A stretch of DNA of 64,000 nt from Caenorhabditis remanei (taxonomy: Eukaryota; Nematoda; Chromadorea; Rhabditida; Rhabditidae): NCBI RefSeq assembly GCF_010183535.1, contig NC_071328.1:16988001-17052000 (forward strand), in the 5' to 3' direction. The position numbers were made by a program, and so were the translations under genes. This document shows, one piece after another, positions 22,421 through 33,800 of the stretch. Under the pieces are notes generated by a model. That model was given only the letters and a program-made list of their open reading frames with translations, made no database searches and had not been told where the DNA came from. Every line of letters starts with the position of its first letter. Position 1 is the stretch's first letter.

Positions 22421-24141
22421 ATGCGTAAGTTCTGGAACTCTTCCGGCTATACGCCGAGTCATTCCAATGAGGATGCGGTAAGCTTTCGATCAGATTTTTG
22501 CTGAAACTTTAAAAAATTGTGTTTTCAGGCTGTTCAAACGAGCACCGCCACTAAGAGAATGGAAACACTTCTTGTCGAGGAGAATGGGCTTTTGAGAAAG
22601 GTTGAGGACAAGGGAAACCACGTCTATCTGATGTTCTTGATGTTCGGAATCGGAGCTCTGTTGCCATGGAACATGTTCCTCAACATCTCGCACGATGTAA
22701 GTCCACTCCTATGCAATCTTTCACACAAATAATAATTTTTCAGTACTACACAACTTTCAAACTGATGGACAACGGAACCGGAACCCCTTACTCGTCGAAC
22801 TTCCAATACTCCATGACTGTCGCCGCACAGGTCCCGAATCTTGTGTTCAGCTTCGCCAACATCTTCTTGGCTGCCAAGTACGTTCAAATCTTGTGTTTTT
22901 TTTTTCAAAGTAATGTTTCCAGAGGTGATTTGACTGCTCGCATGCGCATTTGCCTTGCCATCGTTCAAGCAATGGTTGCAATCACCATGGTGTTCATCTA
23001 CATCGATACCAGCGATTTCATTGCAACCTTCTACTACGTCACCCTTCTGAGCATCGTCTTCCTCAATGCAGCCAATGGACTTTTCCAAAACTCGCTGTTC
23101 GGTCTCGCCTCTTCATTCCCATTCAAATACACAAACGCTATTCTCATTGGCCAGAATTTCTGTGGAACCGTTGTCTCTCTTTTGGCTTTGCTCACTAAAG
23201 TGGTTGCTAACAATATTGAGAGTAGAGCGGTTCTCTATTTCGGATTGGCGTCTATTGCCATCATCACATGCTTCATTCTTCTTAATGTCATCAAGAAGTC
23301 GGCTTATTTCAAGAGATTCGATGTGGTTGAGGCTAATGCTTACTCGGACTTCGAAGGAGAGATCACTACTTGGGAGGATATCAGAATTGTCTTCTCTAGA
23401 GTGAGTGTTTTTTTAAATAAAGCTTCATAATTCACTGAATGTATTTTCAGAGCAAAATGCAATTCGCCAACATTTTCTTCCTCTTCTTCGTCACTCTTTC
23501 GTTGTTCCCAAGCATCTGCATGTATGTTCTTGCTGTTAATACTGGAGAAACCTACGATTTCATTATCTCGGAGATGTATTTCATGGACGTGGGCACATTC
23601 CTCAACTTCAACTTGTTCGCGTTCCTCGGAAGTTTGTCTGCAAACTACGTCAGATTGGTGAGTAAATTACCCGTTGAATATATTCAAAAAATCGTTAATT
23701 TTTCAGTTCGGCCCAAAAACCATCTGGATCGCTGTCGCTGTTCGTGTCTGGTTCTTGTTCTACTTCCCATCAGCCAACTACTTCCCACCACAATCTGAAC
23801 GTATTTACGGTCCAGTCTTCGAATCCACCTGGTTCTTCATTCTCAATGTCACCCTGATGGCATTCTCCAGTGGATATCTCAGCTCCCTCATCATGATGTA
23901 TGCTCCAAGAGCTCACGATGAGCCGAGAATTCAAAGAATGGCTGGAATGATCGCTGCTTTCTTCTTGATCGCTGGTGTCGTCTCTGGATTGGTCTTCGCT
24001 TGGGGCATCAGTCTCATCGTCACTGATCCTCTTGCCATCGTTCCAGTCATCGAAACCATCATGGCGAATGGAACTGCTGCAACCACCGTTGTTCCAGTGA
24101 TTGTTTCTACAATCGCTCCAACTACTGCCATTGTTCCATAA
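22421..24141 (+). CDS. Equilibrative nucleoside transporter (ENT family, SLC29)
   Basis: Six exons join in phase to 492 residues: 22421-22477, 22529-22696, 22744-22877, 22923-23400, 23451-23657 and 23707-24141. The first membrane helix carries the ENT hallmark GALLPWNMFLN (about residue 62-72). About eleven hydrophobic segments follow, with family-typical NAANGLFQNSLFGLASSFP in the fourth/fifth helix region, a long hydrophilic central loop (KKSAYFKRFDVVEANAYSDF) and the GYLSSLIMMYAPR motif near the C-terminal helices. ENT proteins carry nucleosides down their gradient across the plasma or organelle membrane. The C-terminal tail is unusual: hydrophobic and Thr/Val/Ile/Pro-rich (TTVVPVIVSTIAPTTAIVP). 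The ATG follows a TTTTCAG-CA acceptor-like site, compatible with trans-splicing. Which worm ent paralogue this is cannot be decided here. Confidence 0.9.
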
Positions 24142-24332
24142 TTTTTACTTGTTACCCTTCTCTAATCATTTTTTATCACCTTGTTAACTTTGTTGTTATA
24201 TCTTTCAAATCCTTGTTGTTACCATGCGGTCATTTTTGTTTAAAAAAAGGAGGCAGAGCCTCAATATCAATTTTTCCCGAAAAACCTCACAATACCGCCC
24301 CCTGTTACATTGTTGAACTGTTATTGGTTAGA

Positions 24333-24338
24333 AATAAA
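24333..24338 (+). terminator. Poly(A) signal of the nucleoside transporter gene
   Basis: AATAAA, about 190 bp after the TAA at 24139-24141 in an AT-rich 3' UTR. Confidence 0.6.
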
Positions 24339-26394
24339 CCACATAAACCAAGCCGTTATTAGATATTGACAGTTGTCTGTTCCTTTCAATTTCTCTTATC
24401 ACTTCCCCCTTACGTTTTGTTATCAAACAATTATTTGGAGGCCATCTCAAACAATACTCCCAACCAAAAAGAAGTGTTGCGTTTTTTTTCTGTTTCTTCT
24501 AATTGTTTTTTCCGCAACAAAAAGTAGGTGTTGCCTGGTGAGAGCAACCTACTCATCGCTTTCTTCCGAATTTGTAATGATTTTCTTGCCTTCTTCTCTT
24601 TTCCCTCTTTTCGCCCATTACTTTTTCTTCCCGGACTCCCCCATTTCTCTCCATGAGCACATTTTGAAAATAGTAGAAAGAAAGTGAAGAGACGCAGGCA
24701 ATTAGAGAGAGGGGAGCCCTCCTTCCCTGCTCGGAGCCCATCGGACACTACTACTTTCTCTTGTGATGACGAGTGCTCACAAGCTGTTCTCTCTCTCTCC
24801 CAGATGTGTACACATGTTTACATGAATCGGTGGAGAGAGACCAGTTCGGATTGCACTATATATTTTTTGTTTTCAGTTTGGAGGTATTTAAGTGTAGTGT
24901 CATGCAAAAAAGCGAAAATTCACTGATTTTATATCGTTTTTTGCCGGTTTTTCGCTATAAAAACCCGCAAAAACTAAGATTTCTGCTGGGGTGTATGTCA
25001 AAAGTCAGTTTTCCGAAAAATTACTGAAAGCTCAACTTTTTTTAAATCAAAATATGATTTCTAAATCGGTTATTTATGTTTTTTGCTCAAATTTCTGCAT
25101 TTTCAGTATATCAAATTGAAGATGCCCGGAACACCTATTTAGAATATTGAAAAAATCCCAAAAAAAGTCTTTGAAAACCTATATTTTTATCGAAAAACTG
25201 CATTTTTGAATCAATTTCTGCTCGAAAACCGGATTTTTGACTCTGAAAATGCCATTTTCACTTGAAAATTATGTCATTTTCATTAGTCTGGTGCACCTGG
25301 GGTGCGTTTTTTGTACCGAGTACTCGGTTTTTCGGGTTGAACTTTCAAGAATTTCGTACTTTTTTTTCGGATTTTATCATTTTTAGGCCCCCCAATTTTA
25401 AGAATCTACGCTTTTTATTTGAAAAAATCCGCTGTTCTTCGATTTTCCGAATTTTTTCCGATTTTTTGCCGTTCTATTAGAGATTATCATCCAATCTTTC
25501 TGACTTTCCATAACGATTTCCATCCAATATTTTCCTTTTTTTCAATTCTCTAATTCAGTTATGTTCTCCACTTGTGTTATTTTCAACACATTACGAGTCG
25601 ACGCCGACTATAAAATTCTCCAATTGAACACTCAAAAACAAGGAATTGTTTTTCTTTCTGTTCCTTTCCAAACCATCTCATTCCCCTTCCTTCCAATCTT
25701 TTTTGTGTCAACTTTCTCCCCTTTCTCAACAGAAAAAAAATTGAAAATGACAGAGAAAAAGTAAAAAAAAGAAGGGTTAGTTCCCCTTCTTTCTCTGATC
25801 TCTCCTCTAATCGTGTACTCTCTCATTCTCCATTTTCGCGCCGTCCTCCCCCTCCCGTCGTCGTCGCAATTCACAATACTTGTAATATTTATGTTTGCAA
25901 TGTTGTCCTTTCCTTCACCGCCCCGATCTATCTCTAGCCAAGAAGACATTGATATGTCAATAGGATAGGAGAAGGCACTTACTTACTCAAGAGAACAGTT
26001 TCATGTTTGGTTTCAATTTCAACACACTGGTGTTCTGTTCGCTGGAGGCGGGGGTTTCTAGATCTTTCGAAACGGTTTCATAAGTTAGTTAGTAATGGAA
26101 ATTTTCATGATGAAACTTCACAGTTTCCAATAGATCAACTTTACTGGTGACCAATTTCAATCAAAAAGCTCTGGGGATTACCAGAATCTGGGATCTGAGA
26201 ATGGATTCAGAATCATTATTACTTTTTCTGAGGTCTTCATTTCTGATTCGCCTGTAATAGAATGATTGAAAAATGAGAAATCATGTTGTAGATGGACAGT
26301 CGTCAAGAGTTTGAGAAAAGTTAAGACATGCCCTTTTATTACACGCCTTACGGTAATTACTGTTTTCTGACTTTTTTTGCTAATTTTCATTTCA

Positions 26395-26518
26395 GGCTCC
26401 GCCCCCAAAACGGGAAGAACCGTGCCAGAACTGTCTATACTAATGGGCCTATTCACGGGGCAGCAAAATACCTCGAGAGAAAAGTTCACATTTCTGCTCT
26501 TTTTTGGGGACGGAGCCT
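26395..26518. repeat. Short inverted repeat with GGCTCCGCCCCCAAAA ends
   Basis: GGCTCCGCCCCCAAAA at about 26396-26411 is inverted, with one mismatch, as TTTTTTGGGGACGGAGCC at 26500-26517. The interior is about 90 bp and non-coding. GGGGCGGAGCCT recurs alone near 27863. Confidence 0.6.
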
Positions 26519-26927
26519 ACAATTCAAATGAGAATTTAAAGTCCGGAAACACAGATCACTTCAGAGCGAATTCTACAAATCTTGGTCTTTTCTGACTGGT
26601 TTCAAATTTACCTTCCTCCTAATATCTAACCAACACAAACCGGGTTCCCATCAAAAATTTGCATATCGTGTTGTTTATTCTCTCGAATGCTAATAAACAG
26701 ATACGTGTCACCACATCATCATCAAATATTCATAAAGTTTCGCATCAAACCGCCCCGTTTCATCACTTCCTTTGTGCACTCCCTATTGTTGCACACACAT
26801 GTGAATAACGTATTGAAATCTACAAAGTAATATTTATAAAGCTAAATTTTGAAGCTGATAAATTTTGAAGCAGTCAGGTGAGTCCTACAGTAGCCTAATC
26901 CTTTTCTCCTTCATTTTCTAACAGCTC

Positions 26928-27050
26928 TTACAACTGCGCTCTACAGAAATCTTTTTGAAAATGTCTCCTTTCTCCGAGTCTCTCGATTTCGCACACTATT
27001 TTCTTCGGTTTCAGTAGAGCGCAGTTGTGAGACGCGTGCCGTGCTAATAC
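26928..27050. repeat. Family D element (TGCGCTCTA inverted arms)
   Basis: ACAACTGCGCTCTACAGAAAT is inverted as TTTCAGTAGAGCGCAGTTGT about 70 bp later, followed by GAGACGCGTGCCGTGCTAAT. The same order (CGCTC arm, inverted arm, GCGTGCCGTGCTAATA) occurs at 54068-54150, with shorter relatives at 17893-17936 and 30655-30745. Confidence 0.7.
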
Positions 27051-27501
27051 ATCTTCAAAAATGCATGTCTTAAAAGCCTCCAAAAAAGGCGTCATGATCT
27101 TGTCCTTCTCTTTTCTCTTTTTTTTGCCCAATTCATTCCGCATCACTACTCCTCCTTCTCAATGCTTCCGGCCATGCCATATTCTGACGGTGTTGTTTTT
27201 TTTTCGTCTGTTTGCACCCTCTCTCCTCTTTATGCCCTACTCTACACAAATACATCTACACTTTCTCTCGCCTTATTTTCCCACCAATTTTTCGTGGCAA
27301 GCGCCGCGCCGCGCATCATTTTTCAACGACAAGTGTAGTTTTTTTGTTGGCAAAAGGCTGCAGAATATGCATTTTTTGTGTTAAAAAGAGATCTTTCCAA
27401 TAAAAATATTTTATTACCAAAATAAGGATTTTTAGGTCATATTGAACGTAAGATTCAGATTTACTGGATCATAAAGCCTAATACGGTTTCGTTGAAAACC
27501 A

Positions 27502-27731
27502 GCCGAGTTACACGTCATCGTATCTCGGTCGGTTTATGAGCTATAAGAATTCTGAAAACAGATTCAGAATCCTCACGTCTTCAGCTTCCTACTTATTATA
27601 GATTCTTACAAAACTGGTATCACCAAAAAGCTGAAAAAGTGGGGATTCTGAAACTGTTTTCAAAATTTCTGTAGGTTGACTACTAGCCGAGTTATTTACA
27701 CGTCATCGTATATCGGTCTAATACGTCTTCG
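27502..27731. repeat. Direct plus inverted repeat with GCCGAGTTACACGTCATCG motif
   Basis: GCCGAGTTACACGTCATCG occurs at 27502 and again, slightly altered, at about 27686. Between them the stretch TTCTGAAAACAGATTCAGAATCC is inverted as GGATTCTGAAACTGTTTTC at about 27641. It is compatible with two head-to-head copies of one short element. Non-coding. Confidence 0.5.
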
Positions 27732-28550
27732 TCATCTCTAGCTTGCTTCCGCTCATACTTAGTTCAGTCCCCATCACCTTAGCGACGAAAATTCGCAGCT
27801 AATCATTCCGTAACTCACCGTTTCACAACCAGTCGTTTTGCAACCATCTAGTCATATAAAATGGGGCGGAGCCTATCATTTTGCAGAAAGATATTTTTGT
27901 ATTTAATTGAAAAAAATCAGAAAAATGTCCCCTATGATTCATCCATTCTTGTGTTCTGATCGAAAACAATCACATTAAAATCCCCCTACCATTCTCGCTT
28001 CCAGCATTGCAACCATCTTTCATTCCATTCCCTTTCCTCTCTGAAAAAAGTCTCGAAAACTGATTTCTCTGAAACTGAGAAATTGATTTATTAGTGATGA
28101 TGATGATCGGAGAAGAAGGAAACGGTAAGTGTTTTGTTTTCTCTCTCTCCCTCCCGACTAACCACCGCCCGCCTTGACTGGTTTATGCAAATAGCCACTA
28201 CTCTCCAGAAGCGAAACGGATGAACTAATTGAGATGGGAAATCTTCCTGGAGAACTAGTTTCCCCTCATTTTTTTTCACACTTTGTGAGAAATTCGAGAC
28301 TAAAACAAATAGTTGGTTTAGTATTGTCAGGAGGTTGGGGGTTGGGAAACCAAGAGATGACGTGGCATCTTTTAGATTCAGACTGTTAATTTAAGGGATC
28401 TTTTGATTGAGATAACACAACTGAGCGCTATGTGAAATTTTTATTCTGCTAAATTCCAGATTCTAGTTTTTGATGTCAAATGGTGGAAGTCATAGAACTA
28501 CTTATGTCCAGGATTGTAAAGGTTCTGAATCAACATTTGTTCCTTCGATT

Positions 28551-28826
28551 ACTCTGACTAGGGAAGGTTATGGAGACAGTTTAGAGGTATGGGATGTGAC
28601 TTATATCATTGGAAAGCTGAGAAAACTCCAATTCCAAATATATATTCAGTTTTTGCCCTCGAGGCATGGTAGAAACAAGGTCAAAGTTATGAAAATGGAC
28701 AGAAACTATAAACTTGTTTTTCTCGATTATCAGACCTCGACGGCAAAAACTGAATATATATTTGGAATCAGCGTTTTTCCAGCTCTCCAATAGTGTATGT
28801 TACATGAAAGAATTGAAGACATTGAA
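28551..28826. repeat. Palindromic element, family A copy 3
   Basis: It begins CTCTGACTAGGGAAGGTTATGG and contains GGAAAGCTGAGAAAACTCC, CCAAATATATATTCAG, TTTTGCCCTCGA and their inverses (GACGGCAAAAACTG, ATATATTTGGAATCAGCG). The layout is the same as at 6504-6875 and 13260-13547. The right end is less well conserved. Confidence 0.75.
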
Positions 28827-30242
28827 CTAACAAGGTTCTGGTCCTTGAGACCGTCTCATTCTCTTGTTCATCCTTTTGTCCATTAAAATCTACCTATTAG
28901 TCCCAAGATTCATTTTCTTAATCTTGAAAATTCTAGAGCCCTCATTCTCGTGTTGTGATGACTCATTAGAATAACTCTGAACAATTTCAAAACTCTTCCC
29001 CACTTGCCACAAAAAAATCCCAAAAACGTTCACTAATCCCATTGTCCTCTAGCAGTCCTTCTTCCAATTTCCTCCTCTCTCTTCAATACAAAAAGGAGAC
29101 ACCGACCGCAGCCGCAAAAAGTTGCCCTGGAGACTCCGCCCCTTTTTGGAAAACCACACTCCCTACACACAACCAGTCATTCTGTTGTGTTTCTCTATGT
29201 GTTGCCCTTGATCGAGATCGATTGGATTGAAAGAAGACTCTTTCGGTGTCTGGAGTCTCTAGTTGGCGCCAGTATCCCTTTTTATGCTCTTTGTCTTCAC
29301 TGGAGACCAGAGGGGAAGGGCCATACGTCCATCAAGGACGAGGGTGCCCGCTCCCTCTACCATATGTTGTTGGGGAGGAAAACATACTTGTCAGGGATTT
29401 TCGAATTTCTATGTGTCAGATCATTGGAATGTGAGAAGAGTGAGCAGTATGTCCTCTACGAAACATTTCAAAATATTTTGTTTTTTTTCCTGAACGCTTT
29501 CATTGGAATTCTTATACTTTTAGATTTTTTACAGTTTTTGACATTTTTTCGCGAAAAGTCAAATTTTCGACTATGATTCAGAATTAGAGGAAATTCTGAA
29601 TAGTCATCAAAAATTTTCCAATTTTCGATGAAAAATTTTAAAAAAACTGGTTCATTTTTTGAAGCCGGGTTTTCGGGCTTTGATAAGTATGGAAATTCTG
29701 GCATTTTCGAACAGTCTGTGTCCTCCAAGATCTCCTGGGGGCGACTGGGGCAACACCCTTCTCCTCTAAAAACTTTTATTTATTCTAGTGTAACACTCCA
29801 CAAATTAATTGCCTCCAATTCTTCATCTAAAGCTGGTTCAACAACACCAATAAAAACTGTTTGTTCCCTCCTTTCCTTGCAACACCTCCTCCTCTTCTTC
29901 ACTGATTTTACCGAGAGAGAGATGGGCGGTGTGTAATAAACTAAACGTTTTCGTTTTTTGTTGCGGAGACACTGATGAAGAAGATGCTTCTTCTTCTCAT
30001 CTGGAGAGCTGAGAAGGAGAGAAGAAAGCAACAAATAGCAGCAAACACACACAAATAGCAACTAACAGTTGTCTTTTCTGTCACTATCAATTGATGATAT
30101 CCTGACGGCCAAGGGATTTTCCTGCTTCTCTTCTTCTCTTTTTTTTACTTTTTTTGTTAGCGCAGATTTGAGATTAAGCCGATTATCGCTGAAGGGCATT
30201 CGTTTGTTACTTTTTTGAGAAAATCCTTGTCGATTATGGACG

Positions 30243-30329
30243 TATTCTGGAGGTAGCAAAAAAGAAAAAACTTTTTTCTAGTAGTAAAAATCGTTTTTTT
30301 TTGTTACTTTTTTTGCTACCTCCAGAATA
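30243..30329. repeat. Inverted repeat with TATTCTGGAGGTAGC arms
   Basis: TATTCTGGAGGTAGCAAAAAA at 30243-30263 is inverted as TTTTTTGCTACCTCCAGAATA ending at 30329. The arms are separated by an A/T-rich loop of about 45 bases. It lies about 500 bp upstream of the 4.1/FERM start codon. Confidence 0.7.
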
Positions 30330-30654
30330 GGTTCATAAGAGATTTTCAATGAATTAAAAACAAATTTTCTACTGAAAATTGAATTTCTTCTCCTTTTTCT
30401 CTCTCTCTCTCTCAACTTATAAAACTTCTGACCATCTGAATCATCACCCGGCCACCACACCCGGAGAAATAAAAATGTGTAATTTTTTTATTGCCCCGTT
30501 TTTCTTCTCTCTCCCAGCTAGAATTTATTGCCTGGACACACTGAACAACACTATGTGATTTATATTCGTTTTCTTAGCTTTTTTCCCGTTTTTTTCGCCC
30601 AGAAAAATGAGAAAAACGGCATAAATCGTGTGAAATTGCATTTTTTCGACTGTG

Positions 30655-30745
30655 GCGCGTGCCGGTTCTCTGCGTCTCACACTCTCTCGTACGTGTAGAT
30701 AGAGCGCATTTGCATCGGCTTGCCACGAAATTTGAATTTTAAATT
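30655..30745. repeat. Family D-like unit near the 4.1 gene start
   Basis: It contains GCGCGTGCCGGTT and later TAGATAGAGCGCATTTGCATCGG followed by a CTTGCCACG block. It resembles the GAGCGC and GCGTGCCG parts of the elements at 26928-27050 and 54068-54150. It ends about 75 bp before the start codon, so it could overlap regulatory DNA. Confidence 0.4.
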
Positions 30746-30821
30746 TCGTTCCAGCTTCTCTCCTGACTATTTTCTTTATATTTTAATGAAACTTTGATGA
30801 ATTTTTGTATTTTCAGAGCTA

Positions 30822-33800
30822 ATGGGTACCGACAGAGATCCCGGAGACCAGAAACAGCCGACAAGTCAGCCAAGAGACCCGAAAATGCAGTTGGCGAAAG
30901 TGCTCCTTCCAGATGGAGTTACCAAGGAGTTCGAGGTTAATGTAAGTGAACATTTTCTAAATTTTTTCGCGAATAATCTGATAAATTTTCTTGAAATTAC
31001 AGAAAAACTCCGAAGGAGAAGCACTTTTCCATCAAGTGACTCGCGATTTGTCAATTGAGGAGCGCGAATACTTCTCGCTCTGCTTCTATTGTAAAGAAGA
31101 GGGCACACGACATTGGCTTTATAACGATAAACAAATTTCGAAACAGATTAAAGGTAAAAACATCGAAAATATAGGTTTTTGAACGAAATATTTTAATAAT
31201 TTTGAAAATTTCCAGGTCTTCCATGGGAATTCTCATTCGAGGTCAAATTCTACCCGACCACACCCACCACCATCGTCGACGATCACGCTCGCTACTATTT
31301 GTTCCTTCAACTTCGTCGTGATCTACTCACCGGACGTCTTCCGGCCACCGCCGACACCCACGCTCTGCTCGGCTCGTTCGTCGCTCAAATCGAGTTCGGA
31401 GATGCGCCAGCACAAATCAACGATGCATACGAAAAGTTTATTGTCGAATCGAAGTTGGTGCCTGCCGCCTACGCGACTCCAGAACGATTCACGTCGATCG
31501 CCGAATTGCATCGTCTTCTTCGAGGACAAACGACCGGAGAAGTTGAGCTGAAGTTTCTGGATCATGCCAAGCATCTCGCTCTCTACGGAATTCACATTTT
31601 CAAGGCTACTGTAAGTTTTTAACGTCAAACGTCTAACGTACCCTGAATACCAAATTTATTCCAGGACAAAGACAAGAAGCCAGTGGATATTGGTGTCGGT
31701 GCAGCTGGAATCAACATCTATCAAGATGATCAAAAGGTTCACACGTTCAGCTGGCAGAATATTATCAAAATCGGCTACAAACGCACGTATTTCTCGGTGA
31801 AACTGAAGGCAGGAACGATTGGAAAAGATGAGAAGACGTTGTATTACAAGTTGCCAAGTTATGTGGCTGCGAAGAGAGCATGGAAATGCGCTGTTGAGCA
31901 TCATACATTCTTCAGGTAATTGGAAAACCGCACTTGGCCTCTGAAATCCCTCTAATATTCAAAATTTCAGACTCATCCAGCCAGAGGACAAGCCACAAAA
32001 GGGGCTCCTCAAGTTCGGCTCCCAACGGTTCCGCTATCAAGGACGTACTCAATTCCAGACGAAAATCGCATCACAAATGTTCGATAAGCCGTCGACTGTG
32101 GAGAGAGCACCATCTGCAATGTCTCAACCGATTACTTGTGAGTTTAAGGGTGACGAATCATTTTTTTTAAAGGATTATTAAAGGAGGACGGAATCTTTTT
32201 TTCAGATTCTGATAGTTCAGAAAATTCTGAGAACTTTTCATCATTGGAGCATATGAAAAAAACTCACTCTAAACGGACAAAATTATTTCTCAATTCCTCG
32301 TTTCCTCGCTTTTTTCAACAAACTTTCGCGTTTTTTTCTGTTTTTTTTTTCGATTTAAATGTTGAAAAAAAAAGAATAAACGAGGAATTGAGAAATAATT
32401 TTGTCCGAGAAGACTACACGGTGGAAAAAACTCGACTGGGAAAACTCTTCCACGAAAGCTCAGGAGAATGGAAATTGTGGCGTTTAGAGCAATTTTCAGC
32501 ATAATCTGCAATGATGAAAGTTTCTTAGAATTTTCTCAAGTATCAGAATCTGAAATTAAAAAAAAAAAGACAACAGTCATCCTATAACCCAGAAAAGTAG
32601 TTTACAAGACTATATTTTCAGCTGCCGAGGACCAAAAACTCCAAACACTCAATCTGACGGATTCCGAGTTGGAACAACGTCAATTTGAGGTTAGTTTCAA
32701 AATCTTTATGTTTATTTCTAATAGTTCGATGCATGCAAGTAGTGATAGTGCTTTTCGTGTGCTTTTCTTTTATGTTATTCTTTCTATCATCACTCACCGC
32801 TCTCTCAAATTAACAGCTTTTCACACACAAATTTTGGAGATAAAATCATTTTAAAAGTTTTTAAATTGTTAAAGAAACCCTCAAGCACACATATATCACA
32901 TCATACACCCGTTTCAGCTAAAATCATTCTATTTTCAGCTTGAAATTCTTTGAAATTCCCCCATTTTCTAATGAACTGTGCCCCCCTACTACTTCTAGCT
33001 TTAGCCCGAGTTCTAGCAATATTGTGTGACCTTTTCTACAATTTTTCCCTCAGCAACTTCTAAGCCTTTTCCTATCTTTTTTGTTGTAAATTTATTCAAA
33101 AATGCTGAAAACTCCACTAGTTCTCAGCCCTAGTTGTATGTATTCTGAAGGTTTTAAATCTTCTGAAACCAATTCCAAACGTATACATCATCCCCAATCC
33201 AGCTACAACAGTTCATATTGTATCGGTGTGTGGAGGAGAGGGGGGAAATGATTCAGAATCTCTTCTGAATCAGATGATAATTAGAGATTTAGGCACCCCC
33301 CTAGGTAATCAAGTGTTTTTTCTCCAAAATCTGTCGTCGTTCTTTTCATTTTTCTATCTCTCTTTATCTAACCCCTCTCTCGCCAAAAAACGCATCCATT
33401 AGACTGTGTATAGCTGTGCTATCTCTCTCTCTCTCTCTAATCGTCTGCTGGAGACATTGTGTCATTCGTCGTGCTACAGTATACCATCGGAGTGAAGATC
33501 GTCTTCCAAGCATCCATCGTCGCCGTCATCGTGTGTGTGTTTTTTAGTGCTCTGTTTTCTATATAATTGGTCATTTGGTGAGGTGAACTTCTGACTGAAT
33601 TTCTTCCCAAACCGTTTTTCACCAGAAATTCTGGTCCAGAATTCAGCTCATCAAAGAATTGATTATATACTTTAGTTGTGCACCACACACTACCCCCAAC
33701 AAACCCTTGGTTTAGTTTGTGTCTGGTAGTGGAGATCGACGAATTTCTCATCCCTCCCCAAATTTCAGCGATACCGTCGTGCTTTGACACCCAAGTCCTA

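Larger units (their letters stand above)
24142..30821. other. 6.7-kb intergenic region upstream of the 4.1/FERM gene
   Basis: No convincing coding exon on either strand. It starts with the 3' UTR of the transporter gene. It contains pyrimidine-rich promoter-like tracts (25660-25860, 27100-27270, 28130-28160, 30390-30415) and several inverted-repeat elements listed separately. It presumably holds the promoter of the large 4.1-type gene and possibly non-coding 5' exons. The sequence before its ATG (TTTTCAG-AGCTA-ATG) is an acceptor-like site. Confidence 0.6.

Noticed and set aside
28501..28793. Open frame of 107 residues at 28470-28793
   Set aside because: It lies inside a palindromic family A repeat; matching frames appear in the other copies.
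30822..31058. Reading through the first two 4.1 exons without the intron 30942-31002
   Set aside because: The frame shifts off the FERM sequence after residue 40; splicing restores a perfect FERM continuation.
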